From positions 1 to 64,000 of the forward strand of contig MEOL01000009.1 in the NCBI GenBank assembly GCA_001769215.1: a stretch of 64,000 bases of DNA, read 5' to 3'. The position numbers were made by a program, and so were the translations under genes. Position 1 is the stretch's first letter. Each line of letters begins with the position of its first letter. The notes beneath the pieces were generated by a model. It worked only from the letters and a program-made list of their open reading frames with translations. It was not told the DNA's origin and ran no database searches. Positions 1-8,388 of the stretch are shown piece by piece. The DNA is from Bacteroidetes bacterium GWF2_41_31 (lineage in GTDB: Bacteria; Bacteroidota; Bacteroidia; Bacteroidales; F082).

Positions 1-306
1 TTCACGCATCACATTTTTATAAAAAGGGGTGAATCTGTATTTCGAATTCCATTCCTTTTCACTGTAAATCATAGGACTAATGACTTCACCGATATCGAAT
101 TCAAGGTCATAAAGTGGGGAAGCTATTCCTTGTTCAACTTCATAAGATATTCTTTCCCTATTGAGTAAAATCAATAAGTCCCAGTCCGAGTCACTTCTCG
201 CTGTTCCCTTGGACCTTGAACCATACAAATATATTTTAGCAGAAGGCTCTTGCTCTCTGACAATTCTCTTTATCTGCGATATTATTTTGTTTTCAATATT
301 ATTCAT
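1..306 (-). CDS. MNT-type nucleotidyltransferase domain protein (partial, cut by window edge)
   Basis: The reading frame starts at the ATG at 306 and runs off the left edge after 102 codons without a stop. Residues about 28-46 read YGSRSKGTARSDSDWDLLI, the GSxxxG...SDxDL signature of minimal nucleotidyltransferases (MNT, pol-beta fold) with the two metal-binding Asp of the SDxD core. Small proteins of this class are often the antitoxin or NMP-transferring partner of a HEPN protein; the partner would lie outside the window, so pairing cannot be judged. The gene sits directly downstream (on the minus strand) of an attC-like repeat, in an AT-rich accessory segment. The family call is firm; the biological role is not. 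Confidence 0.8.
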   Translation of the reverse strand, partial: MNNIENKIISQIKRIVREQEPSAKIYLYGSRSKGTARSDSDWDLLILLNRERISYEVEQGIASPLYDLEFDIGEVISPMIYSEKEWNSKYRFTPFYKNVMRE

Positions 307-367
307 GTTTCAAATGTAATCAAAAAGAATTTATTCTGTAAGCGAAGTGTTTTTTTTCTGCAATTGT

Positions 368-499
368 GGGGAAGCATATGCTTTGTGGCGGACTTCAAAA
401 GATAAATCTTTCTGCCCACGTAGATTTATATTTGGAACTAAAATATTCATTTTCATAACGTAACCCGCCATAAAGTATATGCAGCTTTGTTGGGCAACG
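368..499 (-). repeat. attC-like imperfect palindrome, copy A
   Basis: This segment of about 130 bp closely resembles 1175-1306. Its ends form an inverted repeat (GCATATGCTTTGTGGCG near 373-389 against CGCCATAAAGTATATGC near 467-482). A GTTGGGC heptamer at 489-495 fits the GTTRRRY integron core (GCCCAAC on the minus strand, 11 bases after the stop of the orphan gene). Together with copy B it accounts for most of the gene-free stretch 307-505. No clear GTTRRRY core is present at the far end, so the attC assignment is tentative. Confidence 0.6.
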
Positions 500-505
500 T
501 TTTTT

Positions 506-1168
506 TTACCATAGAGGTTTCATTAAATCAATTACTTTTCTATTAGTTGGTACTTGTTTTAAAGTCGGCTCATATGGTTCTTTTAAGATTTTACATTTGT
601 CAAAATCGCCAATATATTCAATGATATAATCTTGTTCTTTGAACACTCTTGCTCGTCTGGATGACAATGAGAAGTCAGTCTTTCCGTTGATTTTTATTTC
701 AACAGGTTTATTCATTTTTATATCACATAGTTTGAAGTTCAATCTTTTAGGAATACCGACTTCAAAGTATCCATAAAGAAGATGAATCTCGATATGTACT
801 CCTACTCTAATTTCAAAAATGTCGAGTTTATTAGATCGTGTCAAATGGAAACAATGATTATAGTCAGGTGTAGAATTCGAACCAATAATTTTTGTAAATC
901 TTAAGTTAGCTGCAGTAAAAGCCTGAGGTTGATTATCATCTTCTATGGTTATTAAGTCGCAAGTTTTTAAGTCAGGGTTTTTAAGTATTTGCATGGGGAG
1001 ATAAAGTTCATTCTCTAGAATGTGACCTCCTTTTGAATGAATTTCACTCCAAGACATTATATCTTTCCTGTCGTCATAAGATTTTTTCGTCTTACCATAA
1101 ACATTTATGTTGCGAAAAACTTGAAACACCTTGACTGGTCTACTAAACGTTATTTCTTGCAGTTTCAT
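506..1168 (-). CDS. Orphan hypothetical protein in a cassette-like unit
   Basis: This is a 220-residue protein if translation starts at MKLQEITFSRP (1168). An upstream in-frame ATG at 1225 exists, but the first 19 residues it would add are encoded by the flanking repeat, so the internal start is preferred. No family is recognised. The product is soluble, with no signal peptide or membrane segment, rich in Lys, Ile and Asn, and has no obvious catalytic motif. Its base composition is visibly more AT-rich than the housekeeping genes further on. It lies between the two copies of the 115-bp attC-like repeat, as a gene cassette would. The ORF is probably real but its function is unknown. Confidence 0.6.
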   Translation of the reverse strand: MKLQEITFSRPVKVFQVFRNINVYGKTKKSYDDRKDIMSWSEIHSKGGHILENELYLPMQILKNPDLKTCDLITIEDDNQPQAFTAANLRFTKIIGSNSTPDYNHCFHLTRSNKLDIFEIRVGVHIEIHLLYGYFEVGIPKRLNFKLCDIKMNKPVEIKINGKTDFSLSSRRARVFKEQDYIIEYIGDFDKCKILKEPYEPTLKQVPTNRKVIDLMKPLW

Positions 1169-1174
1169 TTTAAC

Positions 1175-1306
1175 GGGAAGCATATGCTTTGTGGCGTACT
1201 TTGAAAGACAAATCTTTCTTGCCACTGTGATTTATATTTGAAACTAAAATATTCATTTTCATAACTTAACCCGCCATAAAGTATTATGCATTGTTAGCAC
1301 CAGTTA
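1175..1306 (-). repeat. attC-like imperfect palindrome, copy B
   Basis: This is the second copy of the repeat at 368-499, with the same terminal inverted arms and a conserved interior (AACTAAAATATTCATTTTC and ACCCGCCATAAAGTAT are shared). It starts 7 bp upstream of the orphan gene start and overlaps the stop codon of the T9SS protein. Its outer end GTTAGCACCAGTTA (1293-1306) is the inverted complement, with one mismatch, of TAATTGGTGCTAAC at 2576-2589 on the other side of the T9SS gene. That pairing is expected for the R' and R'' core sites of one integron cassette. Confidence 0.6.
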
Positions 1307-2524
1307 TTTTTTCACTAATTTTCTTGTAAATTTCCTTTCACCATTCAAATAGAAGGATAAATAATATAGACCACAATTCATGTTTGACAAATCAATTACT
1401 TCTTGATTACTATCTAGCTCTCTTTTACACATTATTTTTCCACTTGTGTTTATTAATTCTATATAATATTCATTATCCGATTTATTAGTAATATAGATTA
1501 TGTCTTTTGTTGGGTTTGGATATAGTTCAATAATGGGGGTCTCTGTGTCAATTACGGTTGAAGGAGTCTGATGCATGGAATTATAGTATTCATGGTTATA
1601 TACATCATACCAAACACTATCATTATCAACCCACTCCTGTATTAAAATATTCTCGATATTTCCATGTTCATCATTTGCGATTATTTCCCGACTACCATGA
1701 ATCCACTTGTTTTCATTTGCAAGCCAATTGTCAGATATTGTATTAATTAAGAAGTAAGAGCTATCATATTCATTATAATGAATACGAAAATTCACCCAGC
1801 TTGTATCAAGATTATTCCAATTACTCCAAAGTTCACCTTTTAAGTTTCCATTTTCGTTATATGTATATGTTCGTCTACTATAATTTGTCCAGGAATTTGA
1901 GGTAGTATCCCAAGTTTGAAATATGTATTCAGAAAGCTCTAGGTTTGTGTTATAATTATATAATTGAAGACTTGACTGTTTCCAAACCATTAAGTCTGAA
2001 TCCCAGTCGTTCCAACTAATACTAGTTAATTGTTCTTCATTATTATAAGATAAAATTCCTGCCATGTCATTTACCCAATTCTCAGCAATGTTATCCCATA
2101 CAAGCACAGTATCTTTAACTAGTAAATCATTGCCATTAAAGAAATGATAATGATAACTGTAATTCTCAAATTCTAAAGTATATGGGTTAATCTTTTGGTC
2201 CAAAAATTCAATCCAATGCCCAACGTCATCATATATGTAAAAAAACTTTCTTTTAAGCTCCCATTCATATTGATCATTTATACTATAGAATGATCGTTCT
2301 GTTATTTTCCCGTTGTCATTATAATACAAATAATCTTTACTGTCCAGAAGCCAAGATGAGGAATTCAACTCATATTTGTAAATACTATCATTTAATACTA
2401 TGTCTTCTCTTAAATTGTTAATATTTAACAGATTATTATGATGGTCATAAACCGATAAATTTAAGTCTTGAGCCATTGCGTAATAACCTAATAATACGGA
2501 GACAATAAGTAATAATGTTTTCAT
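1304..2524 (-). CDS. T9SS type A sorting-domain secreted protein with repeated YN/W-rich modules
   Basis: The 406-residue protein has an N-terminal signal peptide (MKTLLLIVSVLLGYYAMAQ). Its C-terminal ~75 residues begin IELYPNPTKDIIYI and end FTRKLVKK, the type A sorting domain recognised by the type IX secretion system, so it is exported and probably anchored at the cell surface. The middle (residues ~60-310) consists of degenerate repeats rich in W, N, D and Y (for example WNDWDSDLMVWKQS and NENGNLKGELWSNW), likely a beta-repeat ligand-binding or adhesive region. No enzyme motif is visible. It is AT-rich and bracketed by inverted GTTAGCAC/GTGCTAAC cores, like a mobile gene cassette. Confidence 0.85.
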   Translation of the reverse strand: MKTLLLIVSVLLGYYAMAQDLNLSVYDHHNNLLNINNLREDIVLNDSIYKYELNSSSWLLDSKDYLYYNDNGKITERSFYSINDQYEWELKRKFFYIYDDVGHWIEFLDQKINPYTLEFENYSYHYHFFNGNDLLVKDTVLVWDNIAENWVNDMAGILSYNNEEQLTSISWNDWDSDLMVWKQSSLQLYNYNTNLELSEYIFQTWDTTSNSWTNYSRRTYTYNENGNLKGELWSNWNNLDTSWVNFRIHYNEYDSSYFLINTISDNWLANENKWIHGSREIIANDEHGNIENILIQEWVDNDSVWYDVYNHEYYNSMHQTPSTVIDTETPIIELYPNPTKDIIYITNKSDNEYYIELINTSGKIMCKRELDSNQEVIDLSNMNCGLYYLSFYLNGERKFTRKLVKK

Positions 2525-3192
2525 TTTTTTTCTTTTTATATTTTTTGTAATGTGTTCATGCAGGATTCGATTCAGTAATTGGTGCTAACTACGTGCTAAC
2601 TACAATACTATTGCACTTATTTCCACTTTGGGGCGACTCCGGCAATTTTCTGGTTGCACATGGTATCAATGCGTTGTGTTTCATGCGGATGATGGTTTTA
2701 TATGGTTTATTGCGTTTAGCATGGTGCAAAAGATTCTTCCCGTTCTCGCCCAGGCCATTGCAACTTACCCCGCTAAACGTGTTTAACTGATTGGACGCAT
2801 GTGAGTATGGTTTTCCGGAGCAGGCAGCGGTCATATAGAATGGATTTCAATAAAACGTAAAAGTAAAAATATTTTCGGGTAATGCAAATACTCTTTTGTC
2901 ACATTCTTTGCATGGCTCGTTGTGTTTTCTCAAGTATCTGTGTCTTTTTTCAACCTGAATCTCAACAGCTGCATAGCGACATTGGTCGCTGGTTATATTG
3001 TATGGGTACAGTTGATGTAGTTCCTTTTGGTAGTTATTTAATTAAATTACACTCATTCACGTCCTGGTTTCACCTCAAATAAAAATTCCTTTCCCAACAC
3101 ACAACTTTTCAACAAATCAGATAGTCTAATGTTTGGTATATTGACATAATCAGTCATTTAATCTACCTTTGTAAGGTAAAAAAATCGCAACC
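2525..3192. other. Gene-poor spacer with duplicated GTGCTAACTAC core
   Basis: I see no convincing gene here. The 11-mer GTGCTAACTAC occurs twice in tandem at 2582-2592 and 2593-2603, matching the inverted core at the other end of the T9SS cassette. An 81-codon open frame on the minus strand (2589-2834) is Cys/Ser/Asn-rich, begins without any promoter-like signal and ends inside the duplicated core. It is more likely the folded body of another cassette recombination site than a gene. The remainder is AT-rich sequence leading into the promoter of the GWxTD gene. Confidence 0.45.
3141..3171 (+). promoter_or_regulatory. Bacteroidetes-type promoter for the GWxTD gene
   Basis: A TTG at 3141-3143 and TACCTTTG at 3164-3171, separated by 20 bp, match the Bacteroidetes -33 (TTTG) and -7 (TAnnTTTG) elements. 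They lie 22 bp upstream of the ATG at 3193. Confidence 0.65.
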
Positions 3193-4653
3193 ATGAAAAC
3201 AAAATTACTCTTATCACTGGCACTTGCCCTGCTTTTTGGATCGATATCCGGCCAAAACGTAAGAGCTTACCTGAATTACGCGGCATTTAATACGCCCGAC
3301 AACAATCCCTACCTTGAAACCTATTTGAATGTGGATGGGCAAAGCATTCAGTATCAGCAATTGCCTAACGGAAACTGGCAAGGGCAAATTAACATACAAG
3401 TCATTTTTACCATGAATGATTCCATTGTCGATTTTGCCAAATACAATTTGTTTAGTCCTGAAACCAAAGACACCATCAATCAGACGAATATGATTGATGT
3501 TCAACGTTATCCATTACCGGAAGGAAAATACAAAATGCTCCTGACCCTGATCGATCATTTGAAACCTGCCGATACCCTTTCGAGTATGGTTGAAATTGAA
3601 GTGGATTTTCCAACCGGGCAAATGCAGTTTTCTGATATTGAATTGCTGAGTTCGTTTAAGCAAGGTGGCTCGGGACCTATGCTGAAAAATGGCTATACGC
3701 TCACTCCCTTCGTGTTTAATTATTTCCCGCAAGAGGAAAACCAATTGTCGTTTTACCTGGAGCTGTATCATAGCCTGGCAGTGTTGGGCGATCAGCCCTA
3801 TTTATTGAGCTATTACATCAGGCCTTTCGAGGTGGACAAAAAGATGGATGAGTATTACAAAATGAAAAAAACCAAATCTGAGGCTGTGAATGTGGTCATG
3901 TCATCGTTTGATATTTCGCAATTACCCAGCGGGAACTATCTGCTGGTGGTTGAGGCACGCGATCGAAATAATACGTTGTTGACACAGAAAGAGTTGTTTT
4001 TTCAGCGGCACAACGCCAACCTGGAATTTAACCTGAATAGCTTAATGGTGCTCAGTACCGAAAATTCGTTTGCCGGACGAATCACCAATCGTGACACGTT
4101 GGTTCAATACATCAAATACCTGAACCCCATTTCCACGCAATTGGAGCAACAATATACCAAAACGCAGTTGAACACGGCAGATGTGGCTACCATGCAGAAA
4201 TATTTTTTAAATTTCTGGATTCAAAGAAATGAAATAAACCCGGAACTTGCCTGGCAGGAATATTTGGTTCTGGTGGATCAGGCAAATCATAATTTTAAAT
4301 CGGTTGCCTTGCCCGGCTATGAAACCGATAGGGGACGGGTATATTTGCAATATGGCCCCCCCAATGTCAAGTCGGAAAACTACAACGAACCGGCTGCCTA
4401 TCCCTATGAAATATGGCAGTATTATCAACTGGGCGATCAGCATGATAAAAAGTTTGTTTTTTATTCACACGACATGGTGACCAATGATTTTCAGTTGATT
4501 CATTCCAATGCCATTGGTGAATTAAACAATTATCGCTGGCAAACCGTCATTTATCGACGCACATGGGATCCCTATAGCCTGGATGATGACATGATTCCCG
4601 ATACCTATGGCGGAGGGGCGACTCAAAACTATTTACAGCCTGGCAGTAGGTAG
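3193..4653 (+). CDS. GWxTD domain-containing secreted protein
   Basis: The 486-residue protein carries a signal peptide (MKTKLLLSLALALLFGSISG). The C-terminal third holds the GWxTD domain characteristic of Bacteroidota, with GYETDRGRVYLQYGPP at about residues 374-389 followed by the usual EIWQYY and FVFYSHD segments. The namesake Trp is Tyr here. The N-terminal ~330 residues look like beta-rich domains. The molecular function of the family is not established; it is an envelope protein and many members are lipoproteins, but I see no lipobox Cys here. It has its own good promoter. The following gene lies 175 bp away and is probably separate. Confidence 0.85.
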   Translation: MKTKLLLSLALALLFGSISGQNVRAYLNYAAFNTPDNNPYLETYLNVDGQSIQYQQLPNGNWQGQINIQVIFTMNDSIVDFAKYNLFSPETKDTINQTNMIDVQRYPLPEGKYKMLLTLIDHLKPADTLSSMVEIEVDFPTGQMQFSDIELLSSFKQGGSGPMLKNGYTLTPFVFNYFPQEENQLSFYLELYHSLAVLGDQPYLLSYYIRPFEVDKKMDEYYKMKKTKSEAVNVVMSSFDISQLPSGNYLLVVEARDRNNTLLTQKELFFQRHNANLEFNLNSLMVLSTENSFAGRITNRDTLVQYIKYLNPISTQLEQQYTKTQLNTADVATMQKYFLNFWIQRNEINPELAWQEYLVLVDQANHNFKSVALPGYETDRGRVYLQYGPPNVKSENYNEPAAYPYEIWQYYQLGDQHDKKFVFYSHDMVTNDFQLIHSNAIGELNNYRWQTVIYRRTWDPYSLDDDMIPDTYGGGATQNYLQPGSR

Positions 4654-4828
4654 TGTCGGAGGATTGAACGTTTTCGCCGCATCTACTTTCTGAATCGAAA
4701 CCTCTGTTTTAAGGAATATCAGAAAGATTGCAACTGCATTTGATTTCGACGTAGTTTATTTCGATATTTGTCGGATAAAACGAGGCTATTACATGGCTAC
4801 ATTGGAAGAATGATAAAAATAAACTGAA

Positions 4829-5848
4829 TTGAAGAAAGTTGCCGTTGTTATCCTAAATTATAATGGGAAGGGATTTCTCGAAAAATTCCTGCCCGATGTG
4901 TTGTTGCATAGTGAACCGGTAGCGGATGTTTGGGTGGCAGATAATTGTTCTTCAGATGGTTCTGTTGAACTGCTTAGACAGAAATTTCCTCAGGTTTCTC
5001 TGATTGTAAATGAATCGAACGGTGGTTTTTCTACCGGCTATAATCAGGCGCTAAGTCAGATAAAGGCTGAATATTATATCTTATTAAATTCTGATATAGA
5101 GGTAACTCCAAATTGGATTGAACCGGTTATTAAGCTGATGGACCAGGATATCACCATCGCAGCTTGTCAGCCAAAAATAAGGTCGTATTACAACAAACCG
5201 GATTTTGAATATGCCGGAGCAAGTGGCGGGTTTTTGGATAAGTATGGCTATCCGTTTTGCAGGGGCCGGTTGTTTCAGCACCTGGAAACCGATCAGCAGC
5301 AATATGATGATGCAATAGAAGTGTTCTGGGCAACAGGTGCGTGTTTCTTTGTCCGCGCCGAAGTTTATCACCATTTGGGTGGTTTGGATGATGATTTTTT
5401 CGCTCACATGGAAGAAATTGATTTTTGCTGGAGAGCAAAAAATAAGGGATATAAAATCATGGTCTGTCCCCAGTCAGTCGTGTTTCACATCGGTGGCGGT
5501 ACTTTGCCTAAGAGTTCGGCACGTAAAACCTACCTTAATTTTAGAAACAACTTCGTGCTCTTGTACAAAAACCTGCCTGACAACCGGTTGATGAAAGTAT
5601 TTATCGCTCGTTTGTTTCTGGATGGGGCTGCTGCGCTTAAATTTTTATTACAGGGAGGCGTAAAGGATTTTGCAGCCGTTATCAGGGCTCATTTCTATTT
5701 TTATTCGCATTTTGCGGCATTGAAAAAGAAACGCAAGAACCTACTCCAAACCAAAGTTACATGCCTATACGGTGGTAACATTGCCTTTGATCATTATCTT
5801 TGGCAGAAAAAGAAGTTTACTGATTTAAATCCGGAACATTTTTCTTGA
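4829..5848 (+). CDS. Glycosyltransferase family 2 (rhamnosyltransferase-like)
   Basis: The 339-residue GT-A enzyme opens VAVVILNYNGKGFL. It has the nucleotide-sugar Asp in VADNCSSDGS (~37-45), the DxD-like LNSDIEV (~86-92) and the acceptor-side motif HMEEIDFCWR (~193-202). This layout is typical of GT2 enzymes that extend surface polysaccharides with rhamnose or similar sugars; donor and acceptor cannot be told from sequence. The C-terminal ~90 residues are basic and amphipathic, suggesting peripheral membrane binding. The start must be the TTG at 4829, because an in-frame stop lies just upstream and no ATG precedes the NYNG motif. It is not inside a polysaccharide cluster here. Confidence 0.88.
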   Translation: MKKVAVVILNYNGKGFLEKFLPDVLLHSEPVADVWVADNCSSDGSVELLRQKFPQVSLIVNESNGGFSTGYNQALSQIKAEYYILLNSDIEVTPNWIEPVIKLMDQDITIAACQPKIRSYYNKPDFEYAGASGGFLDKYGYPFCRGRLFQHLETDQQQYDDAIEVFWATGACFFVRAEVYHHLGGLDDDFFAHMEEIDFCWRAKNKGYKIMVCPQSVVFHIGGGTLPKSSARKTYLNFRNNFVLLYKNLPDNRLMKVFIARLFLDGAAALKFLLQGGVKDFAAVIRAHFYFYSHFAALKKKRKNLLQTKVTCLYGGNIAFDHYLWQKKKFTDLNPEHFS

Positions 5849-5887
5849 TTATTTCATGAGTCCGGTATAAAAATTGAAAGAACTGAA

Positions 5888-5935
5888 TTTCAGCCTCTTC
5901 CCCTTTAGGGGATCGAGGGGTAAAAGTGGCTGAAA
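5888..5935. repeat. Dispersed hairpin element (TTTCAGCC.../...GGCTGAAA), copy 1
   Basis: The arms TTTCAGCC and GGCTGAAA enclose CCCCTTTAGGGG and GAGGGGTAAAAGT. The same element occurs at 26931-26998. It lies between the convergent ends of the glycosyltransferase and aroQ and may also act as a terminator. Confidence 0.6.
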
Positions 5936-5951
5936 TTGTACTTTTACCTTT

Positions 5952-6377
5952 TTAGACAGAACTATTTCTCAATTGGAATAGTGCCAACCGATACGATCCA
6001 AGCCCAAAACCTGCAATCGTTCCAATGCAATGAGGTGCAATGAAGGAAGTATGCCTGAAAGTTTCCCTGGAGAAAATAGGACTAATATGCACTTCAATAA
6101 CAGGAATATCAAGTGATTTAACGGCATCCCCTAAAGCGATTGAGGTGTGGGTATAGGCCCCGGCATTAAGAATAACGGCATCCACGCTTGTGTTGGCTTC
6201 CTGTAATAAATTAATCAATTCACCCTCCACATTCGATTGTGCGTAGCTGATAACCAATCCCTGGAACTCCTCACGAAGCTTGGCCAAATAGTCATCAAAA
6301 CTCACGTTCCCATAGAGCTCTATTTCCCGTTTTCCTGTCAGGTTTAAGTTTGGTCCGTTTAAAATGAGTACACGCAT
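5952..6377 (-). CDS. aroQ: 3-dehydroquinate dehydratase, type II
   Basis: This 141-residue enzyme dehydrates 3-dehydroquinate to 3-dehydroshikimate, step three of the shikimate pathway, in the cytoplasm. Length and motifs match the type II dodecameric family: NGPNLN at 7-12, catalytic Arg17 and Tyr22 on the flexible loop, Asn71 and His77 in NAGAYTHTS, Glu95-His97 in IEVHIS, and Arg104/Arg108 in SRETFRH. All expected catalytic residues are present. The usual SN after EVHI/L is SP here, a small deviation. A TATCTTTG -7 element lies 20-27 bp upstream of the ATG. It is monocistronic and divergent from padR. Confidence 0.97.
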   Translation of the reverse strand: MRVLILNGPNLNLTGKREIELYGNVSFDDYLAKLREEFQGLVISYAQSNVEGELINLLQEANTSVDAVILNAGAYTHTSIALGDAVKSLDIPVIEVHISPIFSRETFRHTSFIAPHCIGTIAGFGLGSYRLALFQLRNSSV

Positions 6378-6396
6378 AGCATTTCTAAGTTATTCA

Positions 6397-6404
6397 CAAA
6401 GATA
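6397..6404 (-). promoter_or_regulatory. -7 element of aroQ
   Basis: CAAAGATA on the plus strand reads TATCTTTG on the minus strand, matching TAnnTTTG, 20 bp upstream of the aroQ ATG. No convincing -33 element was found. Confidence 0.45.
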
Positions 6405-6483
6405 GTGCTTCCAACTTTCCGATACCAGACTAATGGTTAATTTTTAATACCCGGCTAATTGAATAAAATTGTTAATAAAATAT

Positions 6484-6525
6484 AGTACTATGTATAACAT
6501 AATACATGAGTTTATATTATATTTG
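6484..6525 (+). promoter_or_regulatory. padR promoter with PadR-like operator
   Basis: ATGTAT and ATACAT form a perfect inverted repeat at 6490-6507 around a 6-bp centre, the ATGT...ACAT layout bound by PadR-family repressors. Immediately downstream is the -7 element TATATTTG (6518-6525), only 4 bp before the preferred GTG start. The operator therefore sits in the -20 to -40 region, consistent with autorepression. Confidence 0.6.
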
Positions 6526-6529
6526 CATC

Positions 6530-6883
6530 GTGAAAGAAGAAAGAAACTATACTCAAATGCGAAAGGGTGTACTCGAAATGTGCATACTTTCAGTAATTTC
6601 AGGAAATGAGGTCTATACTTCGGATATACTGAAAACATTAAAAGATGCTGATCTGGTGGTGGTTGAGGGCACAATTTATCCCTTGTTATCCAGATTGAAA
6701 AATGAAGGTGTGCTCAGCTACAGGTGGGAAGAATCATTGTCGGGACCTCCACGTAAATATTATCGGTTGACAGAGGAGGGAGAAAATTTGCTCAATACAT
6801 TACATAATACCTGGCTGGCACTGACCAGTTCGGTAAACCAAATAATGAATAAAAAAAAATCAACAGATGAAAACGATCATTAA
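6530..6883 (+). CDS. PadR family transcriptional regulator
   Basis: The 117-residue winged-helix protein has the PadR core QMRKGVLEMCILSVI, the recognition-helix/wing region VVEGTIYPLLSRLKNEGV and SGPPRKYYRLTEEG. The preferred start is the GTG at 6530, giving KEERNYTQMRKG, the usual N-terminus of Bacteroidota members. A farther ATG at 6506 would precede the -7 element. With the promoter so close, the mRNA is probably leaderless. It overlaps the downstream pspC-like gene by 17 bp. The pair padR-pspC is a recurrent envelope-stress module in this phylum, and PadR presumably represses its own operon through the palindrome at 6490-6507. Confidence 0.92.
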   Translation: MKEERNYTQMRKGVLEMCILSVISGNEVYTSDILKTLKDADLVVVEGTIYPLLSRLKNEGVLSYRWEESLSGPPRKYYRLTEEGENLLNTLHNTWLALTSSVNQIMNKKKSTDENDH

Positions 6884-7493
6884 TTTAAACCTCCGGGGCA
6901 TCCAATTTCAAGTTGAGGAGGATGCTTACCTGAAACTAAAACAATACCTCGATTCGATACAATCGCATTTTAAAAACAGTCGGGCATGTGACGAAATCAT
7001 CAATGATATCGAATCGCGCATCGCGGAATTGTTCCAACAACAACTGAATAAAGAGCATCAGGTACTTTCGATGAAAGACATCGAAATCATGATGGCCATC
7101 ATGGGCAATCCGGTTGATTTTGATGAACAGGAAACGGAACATGTGGATCATAGAATTATATATAACACCCGCCGAAAAAGGCTTTTCCGTGATATGGACC
7201 ACCGGATTATCGGCGGTGTTTGTTCAGGGTTAAGCGCCTATTTTGATGTAGACCCTACCTGGTTTCGGTTGGCCTTCGTGATAGCTACCTTATCAGGACT
7301 AAGTCCTTTTGTATATGTTATATTGTGGATTGTGGTTCCCGCTGCCCGCACCATCGCCGATAAGCTCGAAATGTACGGCGCACCGGTCAATATTTCAAAC
7401 ATTGAGAAAGCCATCAAAGAAGAAATGGGTGACTTGCGTGATAAATTTAGTGAATATACCAATAAAGCCAAAGCTACCTTTAGGCGCCGGTAG
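6867..7493 (+). CDS. PspC domain-containing membrane protein
   Basis: The 208-residue protein has an N-terminal ~90-residue domain (NLRGIQFQVEEDAYLKLKQY ... IMGNPVDF) typical of Bacteroidota PspC proteins. It is followed by the PspC domain at ~102-162, with RRKRLFRDMDHRIIGGVCSG and a hydrophobic hairpin LAFVIATLSGLSPFVYVILWIVVPAA. The C-terminal tail is charged and ends FRRR. PspC proteins respond to envelope or membrane stress. Many family members here are much longer, with a large C-terminal part, so this is a short version. It overlaps padR at the 5' end and the convergent kinase gene by 14 bp at the 3' end. Confidence 0.88.
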   Translation: MKTIINLNLRGIQFQVEEDAYLKLKQYLDSIQSHFKNSRACDEIINDIESRIAELFQQQLNKEHQVLSMKDIEIMMAIMGNPVDFDEQETEHVDHRIIYNTRRKRLFRDMDHRIIGGVCSGLSAYFDVDPTWFRLAFVIATLSGLSPFVYVILWIVVPAARTIADKLEMYGAPVNISNIEKAIKEEMGDLRDKFSEYTNKAKATFRRR

Positions 7494-8388
7494 TTACAGG
7501 AATGTAATTCTCCATCGAGCAACACACCGTGGCAGCTGTCTGGATGCCTTTTTCAAGGATTGTTTTCAGTTGATGGAGGTTGATGTCTTGCAGGTTACCA
7601 GGATTTATTTCTAAGGTTTGTAGGGCCAAAATCAAACCGGCATTAAACGCATCCCCGGCACCTATGGTACTAACCACTTCAACCTGAATGGCATCCATTT
7701 TTACTTCCATGTTTTTGAAACGGGCCATGACACCGGCTGCACCCAGGGTCAATATGATCAATGCATGTGCATTGATCTGAGACAAGGTCTCCAGGTATAT
7801 TTCCGGTGAATTGCTTCCAAATAGGTTGGCGCAATCTTCATCGGATGCTTTGATGATATGAGCCAACCGAATATTTTCGAGCATAGCACCGACCACTTGT
7901 TGTTCTTCAAGGTGGTGTTTGTGCCGGATATTGGGATCGTACAGCAACAAACTCCCCGCTTTTTTAGCCTCATGGATACAAGTTAAAATATCTTTTCGGA
8001 TAGGAGTGGAGATGGAATAAAGTGAACCAAACAGGAGGATATCCCCGGCATGAAACACAGGGGGCAATTTTAGTTTTCTGACGCCTGGATACGCATTTAC
8101 AAACTGATAGGATGGTTTTTTTTTCTGATCGAGAAAAGCCAAAGCCACCGAGGTGTTTTCGCCTTTATACTGTGTGATATAGTCGGTGTTTACCCCGTTT
8201 TTTTCAAGGAAATCAAGCATCAACCCGGCCACCCTATTCGACCCGATTTCGCTGATGTGCATCACCGGCAGGTTCATTCTTCCAAGTGAGACGGCGGTAT
8301 TTAGCATCGAACCACCTGGTTTTGCGGCCACATCGTTCAGGTTGGTGAAAATGATATCCAAAAGCGATTCGCCAAGTGTATAGTTCAT
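7480..8388 (-). CDS. PfkB-family sugar kinase (fructokinase-like)
   Basis: The 302-residue ribokinase-fold enzyme shows the first PfkB signature as GGSMLNTAVSLGRMNLPV (~25-42) and the second, with the catalytic Asp, as VSTIGAGDAFNAGLI (~238-252). It opens with TLGESLLDIIF, as in fructokinases. It should phosphorylate a sugar with ATP in the cytoplasm; fructose is the likeliest substrate, but adenosine or another sugar cannot be excluded. Its ATG overlaps the stop of the upstream cupin gene by 4 bp, so the two are translationally coupled. Confidence 0.87.
   Translation of the reverse strand: MNYTLGESLLDIIFTNLNDVAAKPGGSMLNTAVSLGRMNLPVMHISEIGSNRVAGLMLDFLEKNGVNTDYITQYKGENTSVALAFLDQKKKPSYQFVNAYPGVRKLKLPPVFHAGDILLFGSLYSISTPIRKDILTCIHEAKKAGSLLLYDPNIRHKHHLEEQQVVGAMLENIRLAHIIKASDEDCANLFGSNSPEIYLETLSQINAHALIILTLGAAGVMARFKNMEVKMDAIQVEVVSTIGAGDAFNAGLILALQTLEINPGNLQDINLHQLKTILEKGIQTAATVCCSMENYIPVTTGA

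Noticed and set aside
2589-2834. 81-codon open frame on the minus strand (MTAACSGKPYSHASNQ...)
   Set aside because: Composition is not protein-like, both strands are open, and it ends inside the duplicated cassette core; more likely a structured non-coding recombination site.
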